A stretch of 64,000 nt of DNA from Actinoplanes sp. M2I2 (GCF_023544445.1 NZ_JALPVJ010000023.1:1-64000), one strand, 5' to 3'. Numbered from the stretch's first letter, positions 24,756-33,967 are shown. A program made the numbers and translations. Notes: generated by a model not told the origin, from the sequence alone.

Positions 24756-25463
24756 TCAGCTGCCCTCGGGTGCGCCGTCGCCGACGTTCGCGCCACCCTC
24801 GGGTGAGTCCGTGAGATAGACGTGCTGATGCCCCTTGCCGGCGTCGATGTTGATCTGGTCGAGCTGCGTGGCCGCCACCGACCAGTCGGTGACCGCGAGC
24901 AGCCGCTGCCGCGACGCCACCACCAGCAGCGGCGGCCGATGACCGGCCGGCAGAGCACGGGCCGCGGCGAAGGTATCGACCGCCAGCGACAGCTGGCCGA
25001 CCGCGTTGCGCAGACCATTGCGGGCGACGTTGGTGGCGGTGCTGCCCGATGGCGTGGCCTTGTGCCGCTCCACCTGCTGCACCATGATCTGCTTCCACTG
25101 CGACAGTTGCTGGCCGGTGACCGGCTGAGTCTCCACAGGGCGGGCGTCCACGGCCGGCAGCGCGGACCGCAAGCCAGTCACCACCGGCTTGACCTGCTCC
25201 GCGGTGCTGCGCGCCAGCGCGGTCAGCTCGACGATCTGAGCCGCGTCCCGTTTGGCCTCGTCCTCCTGCAGCGAGGCGACGGCCGCGTCGGTGTCGCTGC
25301 CGGTGTCGCTGCCGGTCGGGCCGGCCACCAGTACGCCGATGAACAGACCCACCGCCGCGGCCACCAGCAGCGCCAGGGCAGCACGAAGCATCCCGCCGGG
25401 CAGGGCGCCGGCCCTGGAGGCCACGGGCCTGCTCGACGCCGGCTTGACGGTCCTGCGCGACAT
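24756..25463 (-). CDS. Single-TM protein with extracytoplasmic domain, unknown
   Basis: I do not recognise the family. The protein has 235 residues: a basic, Ser-rich N terminus, one membrane helix at about residues 25-47 (MLRAALALLVAAAVGLFIGV), then an outside domain with helical periodicity (EAKRDAAQIVELTALARSTA). The acidic/Gly C-terminal tail follows INIDAGKGHQHVYLTD. N-in topology is expected. It lies upstream of znuA but is separated from it by the Zur-like box, so it is probably independent of zinc control. Confidence 0.6.
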   Translation of the reverse strand: MSRRTVKPASSRPVASRAGALPGGMLRAALALLVAAAVGLFIGVLVAGPTGSDTGSDTDAAVASLQEDEAKRDAAQIVELTALARSTAEQVKPVVTGLRSALPAVDARPVETQPVTGQQLSQWKQIMVQQVERHKATPSGSTATNVARNGLRNAVGQLSLAVDTFAAARALPAGHRPPLLVVASRQRLLAVTDWSVAATQLDQINIDAGKGHQHVYLTDSPEGGANVGDGAPEGS

Positions 25464-25689
25464 CGCCCACCCCTGGTCACCGGCTACAAGGCAGGCATCA
25501 CGTTACGTGCTTCATTCGATCAGGGTCAATGTGTTGCCTACCGGAGCAACCAAGCCATTCGTCCGTCGCGCTCGCCCTGGGCAGAGCGAGGTACTGCGAC
25601 CATCCCGCCCGCTCCACAGCAAGCGTTCAGAAAGCAGCGATCCGTGGTGAACTTGTGGCGCGCGTCATCGTCATATTCAGCGAGGCCAC

Positions 25690-26592
25690 CACGCCGATGG
25701 GCCAGGATCAGGGCGGCCTGTCCGTGACGGCCCATGCGCAACGCGGCGGGCAGTTCGTCGGGCATGAGACGCAGGTACGACAGCGCGTCGTCCCAGTCCC
25801 CGAAGTCGTAGCTGCCCATGGCCACGCCGAGCAGCAGCATCGCGGCCCGGTTCCGTCCGGTTCGCCGTACGAGCTCGGGCACGGTGCGGGCCGCCTGCCG
25901 GAACTCCGCCGGGTGACCGAGGTTGTTCAGTGCCGCCAGACGGTTGTTGAGCAGCATGATGTGCAGGGCGGGCCACTCACCGGCCACGCCGGCCGCGTCG
26001 AGGGCGGCGAGTCCGGCGTCGAGGTGGGCCAGGGCCGCATCGGGGTCGTGCCCGATGGCGGCCAGGGCGTGGCGTGCGTAGCCGATCGCGTCCGCATCAT
26101 CGGCCGCTTCCGCCTCGGCCAGAGCACGGCGCCCTTCGGACCCGCTCTCCGCGATCGCACCGCTCTTGAGCAGGAGCAGGGCCCGGCGCGACCGGATCCA
26201 GGCCCGGCGTCCGGCGGTCAGCAGCGGATCGGCGAGGGCCTTCTCGCTCAGCGCGAGCGCCTCCGCGAAACGACCGGTGCGGTTGGCCACGGCCAGCCGG
26301 GCCAGCCAGGCGTCGGCCCGGCGGACCGGATCGGCCGACAGCTGCAGCAGGCCGGCGGCCACCTCGTCGGTCGGTGCGTCCCGGCCCAGGGACTGCACGA
26401 TCGGCATCAGCCGGGTGGCCAGCACCTCGCCCCGGCCCGACGTTGTGGCCGCCCCTTCCAGCGCCGCGGACAGCAGCACGGCGGCGGGCTCGGGTGAGCC
26501 CCGCAGGACCCACTCGGGCAGCTCGGCCAGCCAGCCCGCCACCCAGGGCGGCTGTGGACCGGGTGCCGCGAGCAGATGGGCGGCGACCAGAC
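25690..26592 (-). pseudogene. LuxR-type ATP-binding regulator, middle fragment
   Basis: About 300 residues of a large LuxR/MalT-like regulator survive. They start near VAAHLLAAPGPQPP and run through TPR-like helices (ANRTGRFAEALALSEKALAD, ALNNLGHPAEFRQAARTVPE) to HGQAALILAHR. The N-terminal AAA ATPase, about 400 residues, and the C-terminal LuxR helix-turn-helix are missing. The frame stays open beyond both ends but similarity to the family is lost. It is a stable-looking internal fragment with no DNA-binding part. Confidence 0.68.
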
Positions 26593-26599
26593 CGCACCC

Positions 26600-26968
26600 G
26601 ACGGCGCTCTCCTGATCACTTTCAACAGCACCAGCGCCAAGGACGTCGCACGAGCCGAAGCGGACCTGCAGCGCCGCGGCGTACGCATCGAACTGGTGGC
26701 CGCCACGCACGACTGCCTCGGCGTTCTCGGCGCCGCGCTCCTGCCCACTCCCCCGCACCCGGAGCCCGGCGGGCCGCCCTCGCGGGGGAACCTGCCGGCG
26801 CTCTACGCCTTCCAATCGCTCACCGGAGACGACACCTTCGCTGTCCGGCCCGATGTCATCCCGGCCGGGCACGCCCTCTGGGTCGCCATTGCCGACAACG
26901 GCACAACCCTGCTCACGGTCTCGGACTTCCGGCCGCTCGGAAGCCCGCAGCCCAACTTCTGCGCGTAG
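26600..26968 (+). pseudogene. 3' fragment of an unidentified gene
   Basis: This open frame, from about ALLITFNSTSAKDVARAEAD to PQPNFCA, has normal high-GC codon use and looks like the C-terminal part of a real protein of unknown family. It begins abruptly where the LuxR-like fragment on the other strand ends, at about 26.59 kb, without a convincing start. The join therefore looks like a deletion or rearrangement point. If translated from a GTG or ATG within the join it would be a cytoplasmic protein of about 120 residues. Confidence 0.42.
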
Positions 26969-26981
26969 CTTCTCCGCGGGC

Positions 26982-27012
26982 TTGACCGTGTGCCGGGAAC
27001 ACGGTCTGCACT
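26982..27012 (+). promoter_or_regulatory. MerR-type promoter before secreted peptidase 2
   Basis: TTGACC (26982-26987), a 19-bp spacer with the perfect dyad ACCGTGT-N7-ACACGGT (26985-27005), then TGCACT (27007-27012), which ends 6 bases before the ATG. It aligns with the elements at 11064 and 14145. Confidence 0.66.
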
Positions 27013-27018
27013 GGACGC

Positions 27019-28590
27019 ATGAATCGAAGGAACGGCATACGCCGAGGACTGGCTCTGACCGTCGCCGTCGCGTTGACCGGGTCACTGGCGGCGGCTCCGG
27101 CCGCCGCCGTCGGCGGCAGCACCGGGCAGGTGGAGTGGGGCGCCTGCCCCGATCCGATCGCGGCGGCCGCGCCGACGGTGGAGTGCGGGACCGTGACGGT
27201 GCCGCTGGACTACCGGGATCCGGACGGGACGCAGATCGACCTGATGGTGTCGCGGATTGCCAGCACGAACCCGGCGAAGCGGCGCGGCGTGCTGCTGCTC
27301 AACCCGGGCGGTCCGGGCGGCTCGGCGCTGACGATGCCGCACGATCTGGTCACCCTGGGCGTTCCGGCGAGCGTCACCGACGCGTACGACCTGATCGGCA
27401 TGGACCCCCGGGGCGTCGGCTACTCGGCCCGGGTCGACTGCGGGTTCACCGATGAGCAGGCTTACCCGGGCAACGTGCCGCCGTGGGCCGAGGACGACGC
27501 GGCGGTCCGCGAGCAGGCCGCCGTCGCCCGGGCCGTCGCCGAGCAGTGCGCGGCCCACGACACCGAGGGCCGGATGGCGCACATCTCCACGGCCAACACG
27601 GCTCGCGACCTGGATCGGATCCGGGCTTCGCTGGGCGAGCAGAAGGCCAGCTTCCTCGGGTTGTCGTACGGGTCGGCCCTCGGCGCCGCGTACGCCTCGA
27701 TGTTCCCGGACACCACCGACCGGGTCATCATCGACAGCAACACCGGCGACACCGCCTTGACCCGGGCGGGCCTGCGCCGCTTCGGGCTGGGCTTCGAGCA
27801 GGCGTTCCCGGGCTTCGCCCGCTGGGTGGCGGCACGGCACACCTCGTACGGCCTGGGCCGTACGCCCTCGCAGGTCCGCGCCACCTACTTCGCGCTGGCC
27901 GAGCGGCTCGACGAGCAACCACTGCCGTACGTGGACGGCCGCGCGTTCCGGCTCAACACCTTCGCCGCCCTGTACAACGAGTCCAGCTACCCGGCGATGG
28001 CCCGGGCCTGGCAGCAGGTGAAGGGCGCCGGTGCGGTGACGTCCGGCGTGCGGCCCGCGGCCACGCCCAGCCCGTACTCCAACTTCTTCTCCGCGTTCCT
28101 GGCCGTGACCTGCAACGACAGCGAGTGGCCCAGCAACGTCGGGGCATACCGCCGCAGTGTCGCCGAGGACCGCGAGAAGTACCCGATGTTCGGCGCGGCG
28201 TCGGCCAACATCAACCCGTGCGCCTTCTGGTCCCTGGGGCCGACCGAGCCCCAGGTCGCCGTCAACGACGACGGGCCGGCCAACATCCTGATCCTGCAGA
28301 ACCGCCGGGACGCCGCTACGCCGCTGCGGGGCGGGCAGATCATCCGGGCGAAGTTCGCCGACCGGTCCCGCCTGGTCACCGTCGACGAGAACCAGCACGG
28401 CGTCTACGTCTACGACGACAACCCGTGCGCCCTCAACATCGGCACCGCGTGGCTGGTCGACGGCGTGCTGCCGCCCGACACGAACTGCGCGGCCTCCCAG
28501 CGGTCCGGGCTGAACCTGGACCGCGAGGGCGAGCAGCGCCGGGCCGAGACCTTGCGCAAGCGCCCGCTGGGCACGGTCACCACCAACTGA
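27019..28590 (+). CDS. Secreted alpha/beta-hydrolase peptidase 2 (tripeptidyl aminopeptidase-like)
   Basis: This 523-residue exported hydrolase is a full-length paralogue of the gene at 14215. The signal peptide covers about residues 1-31 (RRGLALTVAVALTGSLAAAP). S216 lies in GLSYGSALG, the acid residue in QNRRDAATP and the histidine in NQHGVY. It is longer than peptidase 1 by a basic tail (GEQRRAETLRKRPLG). No ribosome site is seen and the promoter -10 ends 6 bases upstream, so translation is probably leaderless. Regulation is likely shared with peptidase 1. Confidence 0.88.
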   Translation: MNRRNGIRRGLALTVAVALTGSLAAAPAAAVGGSTGQVEWGACPDPIAAAAPTVECGTVTVPLDYRDPDGTQIDLMVSRIASTNPAKRRGVLLLNPGGPGGSALTMPHDLVTLGVPASVTDAYDLIGMDPRGVGYSARVDCGFTDEQAYPGNVPPWAEDDAAVREQAAVARAVAEQCAAHDTEGRMAHISTANTARDLDRIRASLGEQKASFLGLSYGSALGAAYASMFPDTTDRVIIDSNTGDTALTRAGLRRFGLGFEQAFPGFARWVAARHTSYGLGRTPSQVRATYFALAERLDEQPLPYVDGRAFRLNTFAALYNESSYPAMARAWQQVKGAGAVTSGVRPAATPSPYSNFFSAFLAVTCNDSEWPSNVGAYRRSVAEDREKYPMFGAASANINPCAFWSLGPTEPQVAVNDDGPANILILQNRRDAATPLRGGQIIRAKFADRSRLVTVDENQHGVYVYDDNPCALNIGTAWLVDGVLPPDTNCAASQRSGLNLDREGEQRRAETLRKRPLGTVTTN

Positions 28591-28609
28591 TCAGCGGCTC
28601 ACCCGTACC

Positions 28610-28638
28610 GGCCCCCACGCCCGTGCCGCGTGGGGGCC
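28610..28638. terminator. Bidirectional terminator
   Basis: A perfect 11-bp stem GGCCCCCACGC with a 7-base loop lies between convergent peptidase 2 and the SDR gene. Confidence 0.8.
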
Positions 28639-28668
28639 TCGAGCCGGTCGCCGAGCACGCCGCCGGGT

Positions 28669-29385
28669 CTACAGGCTCTGGCCGCCGCTGAGGTCGATGA
28701 CCGAGCCGGTCGCCCAGCCGAAGGCGTCGGACAGGATCGCCGGGACGGCCGCGACGATGTCGCCGACCTCCGCGATGCGCCCGTGCGCGATGGTCCGCGC
28801 GGCGAGCTCCTGGACCTGCGGCGCGCGCATGATGCCGCCGCCGAAATCGGTGAGGACGGCGCCGCCCATCAGGGTGTTCACCCGGATCGACCGGTCCGCC
28901 AGCTCCACCGCCTGATAGCGGGTCAGGACCTCGATCGCGCCCTTGGTCGCCGCGTACGCGCTCATCCCCGGCACGACGCCCCGGGTGAGCGCGGTGGTGA
29001 CGTTGAGGATCCGGCCGCCGTCGGCGATCAGCGGGAGCAACGCCTGGGTGAGGAAGAACGGGCCCTTGAGGTTGACGCCGACCAGCTCGTCGAACTGCTC
29101 CGGCGTCGTCTGCGCGTACGGGGCGAAGGTGCCGATGCCGGCGTTGTTGACGAGGTGGTCGATCCGGTCCGCGCCGAAGTGCCGGGCCACGGTCTCGCGC
29201 AGGGACTCGGTGAAAGCGCCGAAGGTGGCCACCTCGGTCACGTCGAGCGGGAGCATGGGGAAACCCGCGCCGGCCGGGTCGCTGGTGCGATAGGTGCCCA
29301 CCACGTCGACGCCGGACTTGCTGAGCTGCTCCGCCATGCCCCGGCCGAGACCCTGTCCGGCTCCTGTCACCAATGCGATCGTCAT
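28669..29385 (-). CDS. Short-chain dehydrogenase/reductase
   Basis: This 238-residue classical SDR has TGAGQGLG at 7-14, NNAG at 80-83 and Y144-x-x-x-K148. The usual catalytic serine region reads NVTTALTRG, so threonine stands where serine is common. ATG 29385 is chosen; a GTG three codons upstream is possible. It lies 30 bases behind an IclR regulator on the same strand and is probably co-transcribed with it. Confidence 0.87.
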   Translation of the reverse strand: MTIALVTGAGQGLGRGMAEQLSKSGVDVVGTYRTSDPAGAGFPMLPLDVTEVATFGAFTESLRETVARHFGADRIDHLVNNAGIGTFAPYAQTTPEQFDELVGVNLKGPFFLTQALLPLIADGGRILNVTTALTRGVVPGMSAYAATKGAIEVLTRYQAVELADRSIRVNTLMGGAVLTDFGGGIMRAPQVQELAARTIAHGRIAEVGDIVAAVPAILSDAFGWATGSVIDLSGGQSL

Positions 29386-29415
29386 GCCGGCCACGATGCC
29401 GCGGCGTACCCGGCG

Positions 29416-30090
29416 TCAGGCAGTTGTGTCCGCTGAGCGGACAACCATTTTCTCGAGCGCCCGGGCTGCCCGGTGCACGGCAACGGCCATCGCCTCCGCC
29501 GGGCGGGCCGCCACGGTGGCGATCTGCAGGGCGGCGCGGCGCCCACCCGGCAGCAGCACGGGCGCGGCATAGCACGTCAGCCCCTCGAGCACATGCTGGT
29601 CGTCGACGGCGGCCCCGTACGGGCGGCGACGCGCCGACGGAGTCCCGGCCGGGCCCAGCACGATCGCCGCCGCCGTGGTCTCCGGCATCGGCGCTCCCGC
29701 ACGGGCGTCGAGCGGCAGGTGCTCGCGCCCAGGCACCATCTCCAACGCGACGAAGCCCGTGCCGGCCGGCACGACCAGCGACACCGCGGCCCCGGTCTGC
29801 TCGCGTACCGCGCCGATCACCTTGGCAGCGGCGGGCCGCAGACCGGGCAGCGGCTCCACCTGACGGCCGAGGCCGAGGAGACCCGCGGCGAGCATCCATC
29901 TGCCGTCGGCCCACTCCACCGCTCCGGTGTCGCGCAGCTGGCGCAGCAAGCGGTGGACGGTCGGGCGCGGCAGCCCGGTCAGCGTCGCGAGACGGGCCAC
30001 CTGCCGATCAGCCCCGGTTGCGGGCAGCGCGCGCAGCACCCGGAAGGCGCCATCGACAACGCTGCGGGGTCGTACGGGACGGTCCGGCAT
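29416..30090 (-). CDS. IclR-family transcriptional regulator
   Basis: This 224-residue regulator has an N-terminal winged helix (LATLTGLPRPTVHRLLRQLR) and a C-terminal effector domain, shorter than the usual 250-260 total. GREHLPLDARAGAPMPETTA corresponds to the ligand-pocket stretch. It probably controls itself and the SDR gene that follows. The effector is unknown. Confidence 0.85.
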   Translation of the reverse strand: MPDRPVRPRSVVDGAFRVLRALPATGADRQVARLATLTGLPRPTVHRLLRQLRDTGAVEWADGRWMLAAGLLGLGRQVEPLPGLRPAAAKVIGAVREQTGAAVSLVVPAGTGFVALEMVPGREHLPLDARAGAPMPETTAAAIVLGPAGTPSARRRPYGAAVDDQHVLEGLTCYAAPVLLPGGRRAALQIATVAARPAEAMAVAVHRAARALEKMVVRSADTTA

Positions 30091-30194
30091 GGAGCGAGCT
30101 TAACCCCCGGTCGGAACAGCCTCAGCGGGTTGATCCGGCCTTCGGGTCGGTCGCTCTCACCATCGGAATTCGGCAAGGTGTGCTCCCTGCCGGG

Positions 30195-30908
30195 TCACGC
30201 TTTCGCTGGGCTACCGGTCCTGGACACGGCTTCCACCGCTTCCCCCGTTCTCCCAGCGTCCCCCGCCACCGGTGCGGCGCCGTCCCAGGCGAGGATGGCG
30301 CCGAACCGTTCGGTGAAGGCTGCGGCCAGCGCACGAGCCTTTTCGGCGGTCTCCGCAGGAGATTCGGTGCCGGTGACGCGTTGCAGAGAACCGTCCCTGG
30401 TCAGGACGACCAGGCCGTGAATCAGCGCCCAGGCCATCAGCGATTCGAGCGGCACCGGCCGCGATTCCGAGGGCGGCCAGGGGTCCGCGCCGCTGACGAG
30501 GTAGTCGAGGACCCCGAAGACGGACCTGCGTTGCTGCGCCAGCTTCGGATCGTCCTGATGCAGCGGCTCCGAGCCGAACATGACGTCGAACATGACCGGC
30601 TCGGCGAGGCTGAAATCCAGGTAGGCGCGTCCGAGAGCCGCGACCCGATCGATCGGCCGCTCCTGCGGGGTCGCTGTCACCGCTTCGAACCGCTTCCGCA
30701 GGTGTTCGAAGCCCACCACGGCGAGGGCGGTCAGCAGTCCGGTGCGGTCGCCGAAGTGATGCTTGGGAGCGGCGTGGGACACGCCGGCCCGACGTGCCAC
30801 GGCGCGCAGGCTGAGCCCGGTCGCGCCGCTCTCGGCGAGTTCCTGCCAGGCGGCAGCCATCAGGGCCGCCCGGCCATCACTCCGGCCGGACCCGTCATGG
30901 ACTGTCAT
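30195..30908 (-). CDS. TetR-family regulator (WHG-type C-terminal domain)
   Basis: This 237-residue repressor has its helix-turn-helix at SLRAVARRAGVSHAAPKHHF and a C-terminal domain with PVMFDVMFGSE, typical of the TetR_C_33/WHG group. ATG 30908 has no ribosome site. The hexamer GAGGAT ends 6 bases upstream and TTGACA lies 18 bp further, inside a palindromic operator, so the gene looks leaderless and self-repressed. It is divergent from a thioesterase-like gene. Confidence 0.88.
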   Translation of the reverse strand: MTVHDGSGRSDGRAALMAAAWQELAESGATGLSLRAVARRAGVSHAAPKHHFGDRTGLLTALAVVGFEHLRKRFEAVTATPQERPIDRVAALGRAYLDFSLAEPVMFDVMFGSEPLHQDDPKLAQQRRSVFGVLDYLVSGADPWPPSESRPVPLESLMAWALIHGLVVLTRDGSLQRVTGTESPAETAEKARALAAAFTERFGAILAWDGAAPVAGDAGRTGEAVEAVSRTGSPAKA

Positions 30909-30931
30909 GAAGGCATCCTCGCCGCAACGCC

Positions 30932-30983
30932 TTGACAGTGTCAACCCAGTTCGCGATGATACGGGCCGGCTTGACACTGTCAA
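30932..30983. promoter_or_regulatory. Paired palindromic operators with embedded -35 elements
   Basis: TTGACA-G-TGTCAA (30932-30944) and TTGACA-C-TGTCAA (30971-30983) are perfect palindromes 39 bp apart. Each contains TTGACA on both strands, so a bound TetR dimer would cover the -35 of the divergent promoters. Confidence 0.75.
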
Positions 30984-31036
30984 TGAACTCTCCGAGTCGG
31001 TGAGTTCTGACTCGGATAGAGGGAGGGCCGCTCAGC

Positions 31037-31585
31037 ATGAAAATGCTTTTTCGCCTGTTCTGGTTGATGCTGCGGGCCCGGCATCGACCCCGTACCAGCG
31101 TCTGGGACACCCATCAGCTCGACTATCGTGTGCGGTTCCGCGACCTGGACCTGCTCCGGCACATGAACAACGGCGTGTACCTCGCTCTGCTGGACCTGGG
31201 CCGGATGGACCTCACTCTCCGGGCCGGCTTCTGGGACCAGATCAGGCGCCACGACATCGTCCCGGTGGTGGCCAACCTGACGATCAGATATCGCAAGCCG
31301 TTGAAACTCGGCAATCGGTTTCAGGTCGAGACCCGCCTGGCCGGAGTGGACGACATCTCCGTCTTCTTCGAGCAACGCATTCATCACGGTGGCGTCGTCT
31401 ACGCGGAGGGGGTCGTCCGGCAGCGTTTCCTCCGGCCGGGCGCAGGAACCGTTCCGATCGACGAGCTCCTGCAGTGGGTCGATCCGCGGCCTGAGGACCG
31501 GGTGGTGGCCCCGTGGATCCTCCAGTGGGCAGCGAATCCGCCGCCGCCGAAGCTTCTCGACGACTCGGTTGTCAGCAACCGATGA
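31037..31585 (+). CDS. Hotdog-fold acyl-CoA thioesterase (THEM6/4HBT-like)
   Basis: This 182-residue protein has a hydrophobic N-terminal helix (MLFRLFWLMLRARHR), which may anchor it to the membrane, and a single hotdog domain. DYRVRFRDLDLLRHMNNGVY carries the D-x-x-x-H-x-N-N pattern of 4-hydroxybenzoyl-CoA-type thioesterases. The acyl substrate is unknown. GGAGGG lies upstream of the ATG. It is divergent from the TetR regulator whose palindromes flank its promoter. Confidence 0.83.
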   Translation: MKMLFRLFWLMLRARHRPRTSVWDTHQLDYRVRFRDLDLLRHMNNGVYLALLDLGRMDLTLRAGFWDQIRRHDIVPVVANLTIRYRKPLKLGNRFQVETRLAGVDDISVFFEQRIHHGGVVYAEGVVRQRFLRPGAGTVPIDELLQWVDPRPEDRVVAPWILQWAANPPPPKLLDDSVVSNR

Positions 31586-32459
31586 CGTGACCGGCCGGCG
31601 GCGACCACGCAGATGGGTCCGCCTGCAAGCGATCGTCGCTGATGGAGGTGCTCGACATCGCCGAAGGGGCGGGCACGTCACTCGGCGGTGCAGCGAACAC
31701 GGTCAGGTGCTCCAGGGTGCGAAAGCCGGCCGAGCGGTACACGCTCTCGCCCATCTCGGACGCATAGAGGTAGGCCGTAGCGGCACCTGCGGCGAAGCCT
31801 GCACGGACCATCTCGAGCGTGACGGCCCGGCCGTATCCTCGCTGTCTGAAGCGCGGCAGTGTAGTGATGTTGTAGATCCCCGTCAGGTCACCAGAAGTAG
31901 CAGTAAAGCCGGTTCCAACCGGCACGCCATCCAGCTCCGCGAGGTAGAACGTGAATCCGTCGACCTCTGCCAAGGCCGGCTCACCAAAGATCTGAAATGC
32001 CTCGGGCGGCCCTTCGAAGCCTTCGGCCAATGTCGTCACGTACAGATCCATCTCGTTGCCCGGCACCACTCTCACCAGCAAGTCATCGGCGAGTGCCTCT
32101 GCGGGCAGCCCTCGGTCGGAGCTACGGACCATGAGAGGCAGTTGCGACTGAGAGGTCCTCCCGAGCCGCGCTGCTGCCTCGCTGATCGACGGGCTGGGAA
32201 TCCCTCGCACGTGGATGGTCCAGGGAAGCTCCCACGGACCTTCCGTTGCTGCCAGCGCCTCGATCTCCTCGGCGCTCGGCTCCGAGCTGGGACTGATGAT
32301 GGCGTTCAGAGAAGCAATCGGTGCCCCGGAGATCGCTAGTACGGCGCCGTTCGGGCCTCTTCGAGTGCGCCCCGTAGTGACGCCGGCCAGGTCCGCACAC
32401 AGGTCGGCATAGGCGGACACGAACGCCATCAGCGGATCGGTTCCCTGATCAGTCATCAT
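31572..32459 (-). CDS. GNAT-family N-acetyltransferase
   Basis: This 295-residue protein has its GNAT domain in the C-terminal half (GIYNITTLPRFRQRGYGRAV is the acetyl-CoA loop with RQRGYG). An N-terminal domain of about 130 residues has no recognised fold. The substrate is unknown. The 3' end overlaps the convergent thioesterase gene by 14 bases. Its ATG is preceded by AGAAGGA. Confidence 0.84.
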   Translation of the reverse strand: MMTDQGTDPLMAFVSAYADLCADLAGVTTGRTRRGPNGAVLAISGAPIASLNAIISPSSEPSAEEIEALAATEGPWELPWTIHVRGIPSPSISEAAARLGRTSQSQLPLMVRSSDRGLPAEALADDLLVRVVPGNEMDLYVTTLAEGFEGPPEAFQIFGEPALAEVDGFTFYLAELDGVPVGTGFTATSGDLTGIYNITTLPRFRQRGYGRAVTLEMVRAGFAAGAATAYLYASEMGESVYRSAGFRTLEHLTVFAAPPSDVPAPSAMSSTSISDDRLQADPSAWSPPAGHVIGC

Positions 32460-32500
32460 GATCCTTCTCGGGTGAGCGGGTTGATCGCCGGCGTCGACGG

Positions 32501-33967
32501 TCAGCGCTTTGAGCTGCGGGGAACGGCGTCCCGGCGCGCGCCGGCTCCCGGCAGGGCGAGCGCTGCCGGCACGGCCAGTCCAGCCACACCGGCGCAGAGC
32601 CAGAACGCCATCGTGAACGACCGGTCGGTGGGCAGTTCCAGCGCGGTGGTCTGGCTCGTGAGGAGGGCGGCGAGCACAGCGGTGCCGATGCTGCCGCCGA
32701 TCGTTCGGGCGACGGAGTTGACGCCGATGGACTCCCCCGTCTCAGCAGCGGGCACCTGGGCGATGATGGCGTTCGACACCGCCGTGAACGCGATCCCGAG
32801 GCCTACCCCGACGATGACACCGGAGACCAGGAGCTGCCACAGCGCACCGTGAGCGATCGCCGGCACCACGAACCCGACGGCGACCAGAGACGTGCCCAGC
32901 ACCATCGGCGGCTTGGCGCCCGAACGGCGGACCAGCGCTCCGGCCAACGGTGGGAACAGCACCAGCATCATGACGGTGGGCAGGAGGAACAAGCCGGCCG
33001 CGGTCACGCTGCGGCCGAAGCCGTACCCCGTCGCCTCGGGGAGCAGCAAGATGATCGGAACCAGCAGGAACGTTCCGAACATCGCGAAGCCCAGCACGAG
33101 CGCCACGAGATCGGTGGCCCACACACCTCGCCGGCGCATGAGTCCCATGTTGATCAGTGGTGCCCGGCGTCGTCGCTCGAACAGGACGAACCCGAGCATC
33201 GTGACGACCCCGAGCGCGAGCAGGCCGAGCGTCTTGCCATCGACCCAGCCCCAGGCCTGGCCCTGGCTGCTGGTCAGGACCAGGGATACCAGCGACAACG
33301 CGAGGATCCCGGCACCGGCGAAGTCCAGACGTCCGGCGCTGCGCCGCCCCGAATCACGCAGGCCGAAGATCGACCCGAGCAGAGCGATCACGATGAGGGC
33401 CAACGGGATCCAGAACAACCAGCGCCAGGAGAGGTTGTCGACGATCGGTCCCGCGGCCACGGTTCCCGGGCCGGAGCCGATGCCCCAGATGGCCGACATG
33501 AAGCCGATCGTGATGCTGACCCGGTCGGGCGGCAGTTCGTCGCGGACGAGGCCGATGGACAGCGGCAGGATCGCTCCCGCGGCCCCCTGCAGCACTCGCG
33601 CGACGATCAGCACGCCCAGGTTGGGAGCCAGCGCGGCCAGCAGGGTGCCGACGACCATGACCGCCAGCACCCCGATCAGGACGCGACGCTTGCCGACGAG
33701 GTCCCCGAGCCGGCCCAGGATGGGAGTCAGCACGGACACGGCCAGCAGGTAGGCGGTGAGAACCCAGCCGGCGTTGCTGGTCGTGGTGTCCAGCTCCCGG
33801 GTCAGCGTCGGCAGCACCGGCGTCACCAGCGACTGCAGGACGGCGAAGGCGAGGCTTCCCAGGGACAGGTAGACCACCAGGGAGGTGGTGTTCACCCCCC
33901 TCGGCAGAGTGGTGTCCGTCGTCGGCGAGGGCGGAGACTCGTCTCGTTGCTCGATGCCGTGCGACAT
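32501..33967 (-). CDS. MFS drug-efflux transporter (DHA2, 14-TM type)
   Basis: This 488-residue inner-membrane transporter has about 14 hydrophobic segments. Motif A is GRLGDLVGKRRVLIG and motif C-like glycine-rich stretches occur in the fifth helix (IGSGPGTVAAGP). Relatives export drugs by proton antiport. GGGGGA lies 4 bases before ATG 33967. It follows the alcohol dehydrogenase gene by 57 bases in the same direction, so both may be under the TetR regulator at 35295. Confidence 0.88.
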   Translation of the reverse strand: MSHGIEQRDESPPSPTTDTTLPRGVNTTSLVVYLSLGSLAFAVLQSLVTPVLPTLTRELDTTTSNAGWVLTAYLLAVSVLTPILGRLGDLVGKRRVLIGVLAVMVVGTLLAALAPNLGVLIVARVLQGAAGAILPLSIGLVRDELPPDRVSITIGFMSAIWGIGSGPGTVAAGPIVDNLSWRWLFWIPLALIVIALLGSIFGLRDSGRRSAGRLDFAGAGILALSLVSLVLTSSQGQAWGWVDGKTLGLLALGVVTMLGFVLFERRRRAPLINMGLMRRRGVWATDLVALVLGFAMFGTFLLVPIILLLPEATGYGFGRSVTAAGLFLLPTVMMLVLFPPLAGALVRRSGAKPPMVLGTSLVAVGFVVPAIAHGALWQLLVSGVIVGVGLGIAFTAVSNAIIAQVPAAETGESIGVNSVARTIGGSIGTAVLAALLTSQTTALELPTDRSFTMAFWLCAGVAGLAVPAALALPGAGARRDAVPRSSKR

